Positions 49,814 through 57,891 of a DNA stretch of 64,000 nucleotides are shown one piece after another. The number at the start of each line of letters is the position of its first letter. Position 1 is the stretch's first letter. The position numbers and the translations under genes are program-made. Under the pieces are notes generated by a model. That model ran no database searches, was not told the origin of the DNA, and was given only the letters and a program-made list of their open reading frames with translations. Origin of the DNA: Cypionkella sinensis (GTDB lineage: Bacteria; Pseudomonadota; Alphaproteobacteria; Rhodobacterales; Rhodobacteraceae); the NCBI RefSeq assembly GCF_042646385.1, contig NZ_JBHRTO010000001.1:3014616-3078615 (forward strand), written 5' to 3'.

Positions 49814-51166
49814 ATGTCCGCCCATGCCACCGCCCAACCGATGACCGCCAGCAAATCCGGGCCGCTGAAAGGCACGGCTTCTGTTCCGGGTGACAAGTCG
49901 ATCAGCCATCGCGCGCTGATTTTCGGGGCGATGGCAGTGGGTGAGACCAAGATCACCGGGCTGTTGGAAGGGCAGGATGTGCTGGACACCGCGAAGGCGA
50001 TGCGGGCGTTTGGCGCGACGGTGGTGCAGCACGGACCGGGGGCTTGGTCGGTGAATGGCGTCGGCGTGGGCGGCTTTCAAGAGCCTGCCGATGTGATTGA
50101 TTGTGGCAACTCAGGCACCGGGGTGCGGTTGATCATGGGGACGATGGCGACCACGCCGATGACAGCGACCTTCACGGGCGATGCGTCCTTGCGCAAGCGT
50201 CCGATGGGGCGGGTGACGGACCCGCTCAGCCTGTTCGGCACTCAGGCCTATGGGCGCAAGGGCGGGCGGTTGCCGATGACGGTGGTAGGGGCGGCCAACC
50301 CGGTGCCGGTGCGCTACGCTTTGCCGGTCGCTTCGGCGCAGGTGAAATCGGCGGTGCTGCTGGCAGGGTTGAACGCGCCGGGGCAGACGGTGGTGATTGA
50401 ACGCGAGCCGACGCGGGATCATTCTGAGCGGATGCTGCTGGGCTTTGGTGCGCAACTGACTGTTGAGAAGACCAGCGAAGGCAATGTCATCACCTTGACC
50501 GGGCAGCCGGAACTGCGCCCGCAGACCGTTGCGGTGCCGCGCGATCCGTCTTCGGCGGCGTTTCCGGTTTGCGCGGCACTGGTGGTGGAAGGTTCGGATA
50601 TCTTCGTGCCGGGGGTTTCGCAGAACCTGACCCGCAATGGCCTCTATCTGACGCTGGTCGAGATGGGCGCCGATATTGAATTCCAGAACCCCCGCACCGA
50701 AGGCGGCGAGCCGGTGGCGGACCTGCGTGTGCGGTTCAGCGACAATATGAAGGGTATTGAGGTGCCGCCGGAACGCGCGCCGTCGATGATTGATGAATAT
50801 CCGATCCTTTCCGTGGTGGCGGCCTGTTCGACGGGCAAGACAGTCATGCGCGGGGTGAAGGAACTGCGGGTCAAGGAATCTGACCGGATCGACGCCATGG
50901 CGCGTGGCCTTGAGGCTTGCGGGGTGAAGATCGAGGAGGATGAGGACACCTTGATCGTGCATGGGATGGGCGCGGGCGGCGTACCCGGTGGGGCGACCTG
51001 CGCCACCCATATTGACCACCGGATCGCGATGTCTTTCCTTGTGTTGGGGATGGCCGCGAAGGCCCCGGTTTCGGTCGATGATGCCTCGCCCATCGTGACC
51101 TCTTTCCCGATTTTTGAGGGGTTGATGACGGGTCTGGGGGCCACTTTGCGGGCTGGCGGGCAGTAG
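49814..51166 (+). CDS. aroA: EPSP synthase, class II (CP4-like)
   Basis: 450 residues. Shikimate-pathway enzyme joining shikimate-3-phosphate and PEP. PGDKSISHRAL, SAQVKSAVLLAGLN, TRDHSERML and QNLTRNGL are the class II sequence markers (GDKS, SAQxK, RDHSE, NxTR), as in Agrobacterium CP4. At the position of CP4 Ala100, which lowers glyphosate binding, this protein has Gly (Gly101 in GNSGTGVRL), like sensitive enzymes. The ATG at 49814 has GCAGGAGACCGCG upstream; the open frame before it lacks homology. Confidence 0.95.
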   Translation: MSAHATAQPMTASKSGPLKGTASVPGDKSISHRALIFGAMAVGETKITGLLEGQDVLDTAKAMRAFGATVVQHGPGAWSVNGVGVGGFQEPADVIDCGNSGTGVRLIMGTMATTPMTATFTGDASLRKRPMGRVTDPLSLFGTQAYGRKGGRLPMTVVGAANPVPVRYALPVASAQVKSAVLLAGLNAPGQTVVIEREPTRDHSERMLLGFGAQLTVEKTSEGNVITLTGQPELRPQTVAVPRDPSSAAFPVCAALVVEGSDIFVPGVSQNLTRNGLYLTLVEMGADIEFQNPRTEGGEPVADLRVRFSDNMKGIEVPPERAPSMIDEYPILSVVAACSTGKTVMRGVKELRVKESDRIDAMARGLEACGVKIEEDEDTLIVHGMGAGGVPGGATCATHIDHRIAMSFLVLGMAAKAPVSVDDASPIVTSFPIFEGLMTGLGATLRAGGQ

Positions 51167-51233
51167 GATCTGGCGAGGTTCCAACGCGGGACCGCTTTTG
51201 CTTCAGCGAAGGCGAGGGCTTAGGTTGGTCGAG

Positions 51234-51254
51234 GCCCCGGATCATGTCCGGCGC
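51234..51254. repeat. REP-like palindrome (GCCCCGGA family), degenerate copy 2
   Basis: GCCCCGGA, TCATG, TCCGGCGC: same layout as the perfect copy at 39137 with one arm mismatch and a changed centre. It lies between aroA and the next gene. Confidence 0.5.
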
Positions 51255-51271
51255 GGCGTGGGGAGGGTCGG

Positions 51272-51736
51272 ATGCGGGTGATTTACTGGGCTTTGCCGAT
51301 CACCGCAGCGTTGGCTTATGGCATTTGGCACCACTACGCGGCGCTGGTTTATGTCGGCGACCTGCCGCCATTTGATCTGCATTTTTACGGGTTTGAAGAT
51401 GGGCGGGCCTATCTGGCCGGACTGTCGCCTGCTGCCAAGGCGACCTATCTGGGTCCGCTGCACCAAGCCGATACCGTGCTGCTGTTGGCGCTGGCCGCGA
51501 CCCTGATGCTGCCGGTCTGGCGGCGGCGCTGGCTGTGGTGTGCGCCAGCGCTGGCCTATGCCGGATTTGACCTGTTGGAGAATGGGGCAGTTTCGGGCTT
51601 GCTTGTGCAGGGGATCAGCGAACCGGGAGAGATTTACACGGTTGCGATGCTGACGGGCTGCAAGTTTCTAGCACTTGGCCTTGCGGTGATCTTGGCGCTG
51701 TGGGGGCTTTGGCGGTTGCGGCCCGCTGCGCGTTAG
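51272..51736 (+). CDS. Small membrane protein of unknown function
   Basis: 154 residues with about four hydrophobic segments (WALPITAALAYGIW; DTVLLLALAATLMLPVW; WCAPALAYAGFDLLENG; LALGLAVILALWGLW). The conserved-looking FDLLENGAVSGLL in the third segment includes charged residues within a hydrophobic stretch, which suggests a functional site. No named family recognised. The ATG follows a modest GGGAGGG site. Probably an independent gene in the inner membrane. Confidence 0.62.
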   Translation: MRVIYWALPITAALAYGIWHHYAALVYVGDLPPFDLHFYGFEDGRAYLAGLSPAAKATYLGPLHQADTVLLLALAATLMLPVWRRRWLWCAPALAYAGFDLLENGAVSGLLVQGISEPGEIYTVAMLTGCKFLALGLAVILALWGLWRLRPAAR

Positions 51737-51740
51737 GGGT

Positions 51741-51764
51741 GGTGCGTGAAATCACGCACCCTAC
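51741..51764. repeat. Short palindromic repeat (GGTGCGT family), copy 2
   Basis: GGTGCGTGA, AA, TCACGCACC, then CTAC: perfect nine-base arms, directly after a stop codon. Shares CACGCACCCTAC with the copy at 19935-19957. Confidence 0.6.
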
Positions 51765-51845
51765 GCGGGCATTGGTCTGGTGGCGCTTGGGCTGTGGTCG
51801 GCGTATAGAGGCGGAAAGCGCATGTGCGGGATGGAAGGGCATCGG

Positions 51846-52505
51846 ATGGGAACGTATTACGCGGCGGTTGAGGTTTTTGACGCCGAAGGTCAGGCCAACA
51901 TGCCGGATGGGGCGGAATATGGCGGCGAGGCGCGGTTCTTTGTGCTGACCGCCGAGGATTTGTCCGAAGCCTTGGCGACACTGGCCAACTCAATCGCCGT
52001 CAATGGTTTGCGACTGGACCGCGTGCTGCACGCTGGTGCAGTTGAGGCGTTTGACGATGAAATCCTGCCATTTGAGATCGACATCGACGGGATGGCGGAA
52101 ACCGCGCAGGGCTCGGGTGAGATTTGCGTCTCGGAATCGCATCCGTTTGAGCCGGATGAAACCGATGGCGTGGCCTCGGGGGTCTATGCGGTGTGTATCG
52201 ACGCCTTCGATATGGAATGGGCGGATGAGGACGAGGGTGAGTATGGCGGGCATTACCAGCTTGCGGTGATCAAGGCCGAGACGGCAGCCGATGCTTTGCA
52301 GCAGTTGGTAGAAGATTTCGAGGCCGAGGGCATCGTGATTCTGTCGCTGGAAGGGTTGGTCGATGCCAAGGCCTTTCCGTTTGACGCCTATGAGTTCCAG
52401 TTTGAGGAAGACGATGCCGTGGGTGATGTGCTGGAGCAGGGCGGCATGATTGTGTCGAACGCCTATGCCTATCCGCCGGAAGCGCCGCGCAAGCTGGACA
52501 GCTAA
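51846..52505 (+). CDS. Acidic protein made of two repeated domains, unknown function
   Basis: 219 residues from ATG at 51846 (MGTYYAAVEVFDAEGQ), chosen for GGAAGGG upstream; in-frame ATGs at 51831 and 51822 are alternatives. Two tandem halves of about 80-90 residues align: YYAAVEVFDAEG...EYGGEARFFVLTAEDLSEALATLA...FDDEILPFEIDID, then VYAVCIDAFDMEW...EYGGHYQLAVIKAETAADALQQLV...FPFDAYEFQFEED. Very rich in Asp and Glu, no signal peptide. This is an internal duplication; no family is recognised. Confidence 0.65.
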   Translation: MGTYYAAVEVFDAEGQANMPDGAEYGGEARFFVLTAEDLSEALATLANSIAVNGLRLDRVLHAGAVEAFDDEILPFEIDIDGMAETAQGSGEICVSESHPFEPDETDGVASGVYAVCIDAFDMEWADEDEGEYGGHYQLAVIKAETAADALQQLVEDFEAEGIVILSLEGLVDAKAFPFDAYEFQFEEDDAVGDVLEQGGMIVSNAYAYPPEAPRKLDS

Positions 52506-52508
52506 GAT

Positions 52509-52543
52509 GAGGGGGCTAGCCCCCTCAGACCCCTAGGATATTT
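52509..52543. repeat. GGGGGCTAGCCCCC palindrome with ATATTTG tail
   Basis: GAGGGGGCTAGCCCCCTC (52509-52526) is a perfect palindrome followed by CAGACCCCTAGGATATTTG. It shares its core and tail layout with 43870-43926. It sits between two plus-strand genes and may limit read-through into cmk. Confidence 0.55.
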
Positions 52544-52560
52544 GAGCGCAGAGGATGACC

Positions 52561-53142
52561 ATGCAGTTTACAGTGGCCATTGATGGGCCTGCGGCGGCGG
52601 GCAAGGGCACGATCGGGCGGGCCTTGGCGGCACGGTTTGGCTTTGCGCATCTGGATACCGGGCTTTTGTATCGGGCGGTGGGTGCGCTGGGCGGTGATCC
52701 GGTGGCAGCGGCGCGGGGGCTGCGCGCGGCGGATTTGCAGCGCGATGATTTGCGGTCGATGGCTGCGGGGCAGGCGGCGAGCCGGGTGGCGGTGATCCCG
52801 GAAGTGCGGGCGGCTTTGGTCGATTTCCAGCGCCGGTTTGCGCGGGCTGAGGGTGGGGCGGTGCTGGATGGTCGTGACATTGGCACGGTGATCTGCCCAG
52901 AGGCCGAGGTGAAGATTTACGTCACCGCCAGCGCGGAAGTACGCGCGCATCGGCGGTGGCTGGAGGTCGGCGGCGATGCGGCGCGGGTGCTGGCCGAGGT
53001 GATCGAGCGCGATGCGCGGGATATGGGGCGGGCCGAGGCTCCGCTGCGGCCTGCGGTGGATGCGGTGGTGCTGGATACTTCGGCGATGGCGATTGAGGCG
53101 GCGGTGGCGGCGGCGGTGGCGCTGGTTGAGGCGCGGCTGTGA
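52561..53142 (+). CDS. cmk: Cytidylate kinase
   Basis: 193 residues, slightly short for the family. Walker A-like AIDGPAAAGKGTIGRALA at the N terminus, LDTGLLYRAVG for CMP binding, VLDGRDIGTVICPEAEVKIY, and the lid ERDARDMGRAEAPL. Phosphorylates CMP and dCMP. The ATG at 52561 has GAGG at proper spacing; an ATG two codons upstream is possible. In many bacteria rpsA follows cmk; here a capsule-type gene overlaps its stop instead. Confidence 0.92.
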   Translation: MQFTVAIDGPAAAGKGTIGRALAARFGFAHLDTGLLYRAVGALGGDPVAAARGLRAADLQRDDLRSMAAGQAASRVAVIPEVRAALVDFQRRFARAEGGAVLDGRDIGTVICPEAEVKIYVTASAEVRAHRRWLEVGGDAARVLAEVIERDARDMGRAEAPLRPAVDAVVLDTSAMAIEAAVAAAVALVEARL

Positions 53143-54083
53143 CAGCACGCGTGGTGCTGCATCTGCCCGCGCATCTGCTTGCGCGGTTGGCGTCGGGCAA
53201 GCCTTTGTTTTATGCGCAGATCCGTGATTGCGTGCTGGCGCGGCGCGGGGCGGTTGATCTGGTCGAAGGCTTTGACAAGTCTGCTTGGCGCGAGGATGGC
53301 GATTTGCACATCGTCGAGAATGGAGCGGGGCAAAGGCCGGGTGTGCTGAACGCGGCGACGGCCTATCTGGACGGGTTTATCCATGTCGATCCAGTGGGGA
53401 TACAAGCGGCGAGCCGGATTGGTGGATTGCTATATGATCCGGCGGCGGTGGATGGTGCGGCGGCGGCGGATTATCTGGCTGCGTTGCAGCGGCGGTTCGT
53501 GCTGCCGAGACGCTCGCGTTACAAGCAGGAGCGGGCTGGCCGCGATCTGCCTCAGGGCGCGCTGGCTGTATTTTTGCAGGGGCCAGCGCCGCAGCGGAAC
53601 GGACAGGCCTATTGCAGCTTTGCGGCGATGCTCGAGGCGGTTTGCGCTGGGGCCGGGGGGCGTCCGGTGCTGGTAAAGCCGCATCCGCTGAAGCCAGAGC
53701 TGGGGGCCGAGATCATCGCGAAAGTGCGGGCGAAGGGGTTTGACCCGATTGAAACAGATGCCAATGTGCATGACATTCTGGCGGCATGCAGTGCCACGGT
53801 TTCAATCAATTCGGCGACAGCGCTGGAGGGGTTCTTGCACGGCAAGCCTGCCGTGTTGTTCGGGAAATCGGATTTTGCGGCGCTGGTGCAGACGGCGCTG
53901 GAACCGGGGGAATTTGGCAGCGCGCTGGCGCGGGCGTTGGACAATCCGCCAGATTATGCGCGGGCGCTGTATTGGTATTTCGGGCTGAACTGTCTGGATG
54001 TGCAGGCCGACAACTTCGAGGCGCGGTTGCTGGCGATCTTTGCCGAGGCCGGGTTTGACGCGGCGCGGTTGGGCTTGTGTTAG
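53139..54083 (+). CDS. Capsule polysaccharide synthesis-type protein
   Basis: 314 residues. The C-terminal half has the features of the Capsule_synth family (KpsC/KpsS-like transferases): LVKPHPLKPELGAE and VSINSATALEGFLHGKPAVLF, followed by a Trp/Tyr-rich end. KpsS/KpsC-type proteins add Kdo linkers to capsule lipid anchors; whether this shorter single-domain protein does so is unknown. GTG start at 53139 overlapping the cmk TGA. Its stop overlaps the convergent lacI-type gene by 4 bases. No other capsule genes are nearby. Confidence 0.7.
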   Translation: MTARVVLHLPAHLLARLASGKPLFYAQIRDCVLARRGAVDLVEGFDKSAWREDGDLHIVENGAGQRPGVLNAATAYLDGFIHVDPVGIQAASRIGGLLYDPAAVDGAAAADYLAALQRRFVLPRRSRYKQERAGRDLPQGALAVFLQGPAPQRNGQAYCSFAAMLEAVCAGAGGRPVLVKPHPLKPELGAEIIAKVRAKGFDPIETDANVHDILAACSATVSINSATALEGFLHGKPAVLFGKSDFAALVQTALEPGEFGSALARALDNPPDYARALYWYFGLNCLDVQADNFEARLLAIFAEAGFDAARLGLC

Positions 54084-55096
54084 CGCCGGGGCGGTGGGCC
54101 GACGGAATTGCGCACCACCAGATCGGGGCGCAGCAGAATCTCGGTTTCGGCGGGGTCAGTATCGGACAAAAGCTGCAACAGCAGGGTCATCGCGTGTTTG
54201 CCGATCAGGCCGCGCGGTTGGCGGATGGTGGTGAGGGAAGGCTGCATGAAGCTGGCCTGCGGCACGTCGTCAAACCCCGTCACCGAAAAATCGCGTGGCA
54301 CATCATAGCCGCGCGCGGTCAGGCCCAGCATCACGCCGATGGCGGTCTGGTCGTTCACGCACATGAAGGCGGTGGGCAGGGTGTCGCGCAGGAAAAGCTG
54401 ATCCACCGCCAAGCGTCCGCTTTCGATGGTGCCGTCACCGTCCATCACGATTCGACTGCTGGCCGGGATGCCTGCGGCGTCCAAGCCTGCCTCGCAGCCC
54501 AGACGGCGGCGGGCATAGGCCAGACGGTTGCGATTCTCGCCGATGAAGGCGATCTTGCGGTGTCCTTCGGCGATCAGCAATTCCACCGCCTTGCGCGCGC
54601 CCTCGATGTCATCGACGCCAACATAGGGAATCCCACCGTTGAAAACGGGTTCAAACACCCCCACCGTGGGCGGCAGGCGGGCCGTCATAGATTGATGGCC
54701 AAAAGGCAGGATGCCGGTGAACAGAATCATCCCCGCCGCCTGATTTGAGCTGAAAAACTTCAGATACTCGATGCCGCGCTGGGCGTCGTTCTGGGTATGG
54801 CCGATCAACACGCCATAGCCATGCGCGCGGGCCTCGTTCTCTAGCCCCACCAGAATGCTGGAAAAGTTCGGGTCGCCAATATCGGGGGCGACCACCAGAA
54901 TCATGTTGGATTTACCCAAGCGCAGACTGCGCGCCATGGCGTTGGGAGTGTATCCTGTCAGCGCAATCGCCTGATTGACCTTCAGCCGCGTCGATTGCGC
55001 GACCTTTTCGGGCAGATGGATCGCGCGCGAGACCGTGGCAATCGAAACCTCGGCGATACGAGCGACATCTTCGATGGTAGCGGGCGCATTTGACAC
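54080..55096 (-). CDS. LacI-family regulator
   Basis: 338 residues. Helix-turn-helix and hinge: TIEDVARIAEVSIATVSRAI and GYTPNAMARSLRLGKSN; then a periplasmic-binding-like sensor domain (VVAPDIGDPNFSSILVGLE). GTG start at 55096. Divergent from the sugar ABC transporter, with two operator-like palindromes in between, so it probably represses that transporter and responds to its sugar. The sugar is not identifiable. Confidence 0.9.
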   Translation of the reverse strand: MSNAPATIEDVARIAEVSIATVSRAIHLPEKVAQSTRLKVNQAIALTGYTPNAMARSLRLGKSNMILVVAPDIGDPNFSSILVGLENEARAHGYGVLIGHTQNDAQRGIEYLKFFSSNQAAGMILFTGILPFGHQSMTARLPPTVGVFEPVFNGGIPYVGVDDIEGARKAVELLIAEGHRKIAFIGENRNRLAYARRRLGCEAGLDAAGIPASSRIVMDGDGTIESGRLAVDQLFLRDTLPTAFMCVNDQTAIGVMLGLTARGYDVPRDFSVTGFDDVPQASFMQPSLTTIRQPRGLIGKHAMTLLLQLLSDTDPAETEILLRPDLVVRNSVGPPPRR

Positions 55097-55177
55097 GGGA
55101 GGACTGGCCTTTGGTTGCTGCGCCAGACCCTACAGGGGCCGCGCGCCGGGTGCAAAGCAGATGCGTGATGCCGTGAA

Positions 55178-55212
55178 TGTAAACCTTTACATGAAAAATG
55201 CAAAGGTTTACA
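55178..55212. promoter_or_regulatory. Tandem LacI-type operators
   Basis: TGTAAACCTTTACA (55178-55191) and TGCAAAGGTTTACA (55199-55212) are both near-palindromic TGTAAA-NN-TTTACA sites whose centres lie 21 bases apart, two helical turns, so two dimers could bind the same DNA face. They lie 36 bases before the ABC ATPase start. Confidence 0.75.
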
Positions 55213-55247
55213 CCTATGAGGCGGAGAGGAGCCGCGAGGGGGAAATC

Positions 55248-56798
55248 ATGGAGTCAGGGGCCGTGGCCGGTGGTGACATCGGCGCGACAAAGCGTGATGA
55301 CATCGTGCTGTCTGCGCAGCGCGTCAGCAAATCCTTTAACGGAGTGCAGGTGCTGTTCAGCGTGGATTTCAACCTGAAGCGCGGCGAAATTCACGCGCTG
55401 ATGGGCGAGAACGGCGCGGGGAAATCGACGCTGGTGAAGATTCTGTCGGGGTTTGAACAGCCGACCTCGGGAGAGATCCTGCTGGACGGTAAGCCTGTCA
55501 GGCTGCCCCCAAATGGCGCGGCAGAGGCGCTGGGCATCGTGGTGATCCATCAGGAATTCAACCTTGCGGAACATCTGACCGTCACCGAAAGCCTGTTTCT
55601 GGGCCGCGAGGTTGCGCGGCTTGGTGTGCTCGACCGCAAGTTCATGCGGCGCGAAACCCGGCGCGTGCTGGATATGCTCGGGTCGAAAATATCGGAGACC
55701 GCGCAGATTTCCAGCCTGACCGTGGCCGATAAGCAGATGGTCGAGATTGCCAAGGCGATCAGCCGCGACGCACGCATCGTGTTCATGGACGAGCCAACCG
55801 CCGTGCTGTCGCGCGACGAGACCGAGGCGCTTTTCAAACAGGTGCGCAAACTGCGCGATCAGGGCACCAGCTTTGTGTTCGTGTCGCACAAGCTGGATGA
55901 AGTCACCGAACTGACCGACCGGGTGACGGTGTTGCGCGATGGCCAATGGGTAAAAACCGCGCCGACGGCATTGCTGGATGGCGAATCGATTGCGCAACTG
56001 ATGGTCGGGCGCGAACTTTCCAGCCTGTATCCGCAAAAGGCCGAGCCTAATGTCGATGAGACTCGAGTGCTGTCGGTGGTGGGCGTGAATACGGCGCATG
56101 TGAAGGACGCGCATTTCGATCTGCGCCGGGGTGAGATTCTGGGCTTTTCCGGTATGATCGGCTCGGGTCGCACTGAGTTGATGGAGGCGATTGCCGGGCT
56201 TTATCCGCGTCTGTCGGGTGAGGTGCGGGTGGGCGATCAGGCGATGCCGCCCGGTGATGTGCAAGCCACCAAACTGGCGGGTCTGGCCTATATGACCAAG
56301 GATCGCAAATCCAAGGGCCTGTTGCTGGGGTCGGATATGACCAGCAATCTGACGCTGCAATCTTTGGATCAGCATGGCCGTTGGGGCTATCTCAGCCCTG
56401 CGAGCGAGAAGAAGGCGCTGGCGCGGGCGCGGCGGCGTTTTGACATCCGGGTGCGCGATGCCGGAGTGGTGGCGGGGCGGATGTCGGGCGGCAATCAGCA
56501 AAAGCTGCTGCTGGCCAAGGTGATGGAGATCACGCCGAAAATCCTGATCATCGACGAGCCGACGCGCGGTATCGACGTGGGCACCAAGCAACAGATTTAC
56601 CATTTCATCGCGGCGCTGGCGCGCGAGGGCTGTTCGGTGATCGTGGTGTCTTCCGAGATGCCGGAGATCATCGGGCTTTGCACTCGGATCGTGGTGATGC
56701 GCGCGGGGCGGATCGTTGGCGTGCTGGAAGGCGACGAGATCAACGAGCAGGAAATCATGCGCTATTCGGCGGGCTTGAAGCAGAAGGCGGTGGCGTAA
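55248..56798 (+). CDS. Sugar ABC importer ATPase, RbsA type (two ATPase domains)
   Basis: 516 residues. First ATPase domain: Walker A GENGAGKST (53-61), Walker B RIVFMDEPTAVL. Second: degenerate GMIGSGRTEL, signature RMSGGNQQKLLLAKVM and Walker B ILIIDEPTRGID. Family imports ribose, xylose, inositol and similar sugars. The ATG at 55248 follows GAGGGGGAAATC; the open frame before it crosses the operators. First gene of a three-gene transporter operon. Confidence 0.92.
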   Translation: MESGAVAGGDIGATKRDDIVLSAQRVSKSFNGVQVLFSVDFNLKRGEIHALMGENGAGKSTLVKILSGFEQPTSGEILLDGKPVRLPPNGAAEALGIVVIHQEFNLAEHLTVTESLFLGREVARLGVLDRKFMRRETRRVLDMLGSKISETAQISSLTVADKQMVEIAKAISRDARIVFMDEPTAVLSRDETEALFKQVRKLRDQGTSFVFVSHKLDEVTELTDRVTVLRDGQWVKTAPTALLDGESIAQLMVGRELSSLYPQKAEPNVDETRVLSVVGVNTAHVKDAHFDLRRGEILGFSGMIGSGRTELMEAIAGLYPRLSGEVRVGDQAMPPGDVQATKLAGLAYMTKDRKSKGLLLGSDMTSNLTLQSLDQHGRWGYLSPASEKKALARARRRFDIRVRDAGVVAGRMSGGNQQKLLLAKVMEITPKILIIDEPTRGIDVGTKQQIYHFIAALAREGCSVIVVSSEMPEIIGLCTRIVVMRAGRIVGVLEGDEINEQEIMRYSAGLKQKAVA

Positions 56799-56799
56799 G

Positions 56800-57825
56800 A
56801 TGGGGGATGGGATGACGACCAAGAGCCAGGCAGGCGAAGATCAGGTTGAGCCGAAGCGGCGCTGGCAGGATGTTGATCTGCGCGCGGTGGCTCCATTTGT
56901 GGCGCTGGCGCTGCTGCTGTTGCTGGGCGCGCTGGTGAACCCGAATTTCATCGGCTTTAACAATCTGGCCAATGTCGCCACCCGCAGCGCCTTTATCGCG
57001 CTGATCGCGGTGGGGGCGACCTTTGTGATTTCCTCGGGCGATCTGGATTTGTCGGTGGGGTCTATGGTGGCATTTGTTGCCAGCCTGATGATCTTGTTCA
57101 TGAATTCCGGCGCGATTGCTGACCCCGGCATGATGATTGCGGCGGCGATAGTGCTGGCCTTGGTGGTGGGCGGTTTGTGCGGTCTTGCTAATGGCTTGAT
57201 CACAACGGTGGGCAAGATCGAACCGTTTATCGCCACCCTTGGCACGATGGGGATCTATCGCGGGCTGACGACGTGGCTTTCCCAAGGTGGCGCGATCACC
57301 CTGCAATCGGCGGAACAGCAAGACCTGTATCGCCCGGCCTATTTCGGGGTGATTCTGGGCGTGCCTGTGCCGATTATCGTGGTGCTGGTCGTGACCTCTA
57401 TTGCGGCGTTCATCCTGTATCGGATGCGCTATGGTCGGCATGTGGTGGCCGTGGGCTCGAACGCCCATGTCGCGCGCTATTCCGGCATCAAGGTGGACCG
57501 GGTGCGCACTTGGGCCTTTGTGATCCAGGGCCTGTGTGTAGCCATCGCGGTGGTGCTGTATGTGCCGCGTCTGGGATCGACTTCGGCCACCACCGGGATT
57601 TTGTGGGAGTTGCAGGCAATCACCGCCGTGGTGATCGGCGGCACCGCGCTGAAGGGTGGTGCCAGCCGGGTTTGGGGCACGATCTGCGGTGCCTTCATCC
57701 TCGAACTGGTGGGCAACATCATGCTGCTGTCGAATTTCATTTCCGAATACCTGATCGGGGCCATTCAAGGCGCGATCATCATCATCGCCATGCTGGTGCA
57801 GCGGTCTTTGGTGCGGAAATCCTGA
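56800..57825 (+). CDS. Sugar ABC importer permease, RbsC type
   Basis: 341 residues, about nine to ten membrane helices. RbsC-family features: ISSGDLDLSVGSMVAFVA, GLANGLITTVGKIEPFIATLGT and VVIGGTALKGGASRVWGT. The start at 56800 lies one base after the ATPase stop; ATG at 56812 with GGGGGA upstream may be the real one. Forms the channel for the periplasmic protein encoded next. Confidence 0.9.
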   Translation: MGDGMTTKSQAGEDQVEPKRRWQDVDLRAVAPFVALALLLLLGALVNPNFIGFNNLANVATRSAFIALIAVGATFVISSGDLDLSVGSMVAFVASLMILFMNSGAIADPGMMIAAAIVLALVVGGLCGLANGLITTVGKIEPFIATLGTMGIYRGLTTWLSQGGAITLQSAEQQDLYRPAYFGVILGVPVPIIVVLVVTSIAAFILYRMRYGRHVVAVGSNAHVARYSGIKVDRVRTWAFVIQGLCVAIAVVLYVPRLGSTSATTGILWELQAITAVVIGGTALKGGASRVWGTICGAFILELVGNIMLLSNFISEYLIGAIQGAIIIIAMLVQRSLVRKS

Positions 57826-57891
57826 AATAACTGGCCGGAGCGTGGGTCGCCCGGTCATTCACTGCCAGACCCAACCAAAGGGAGGAATAAA

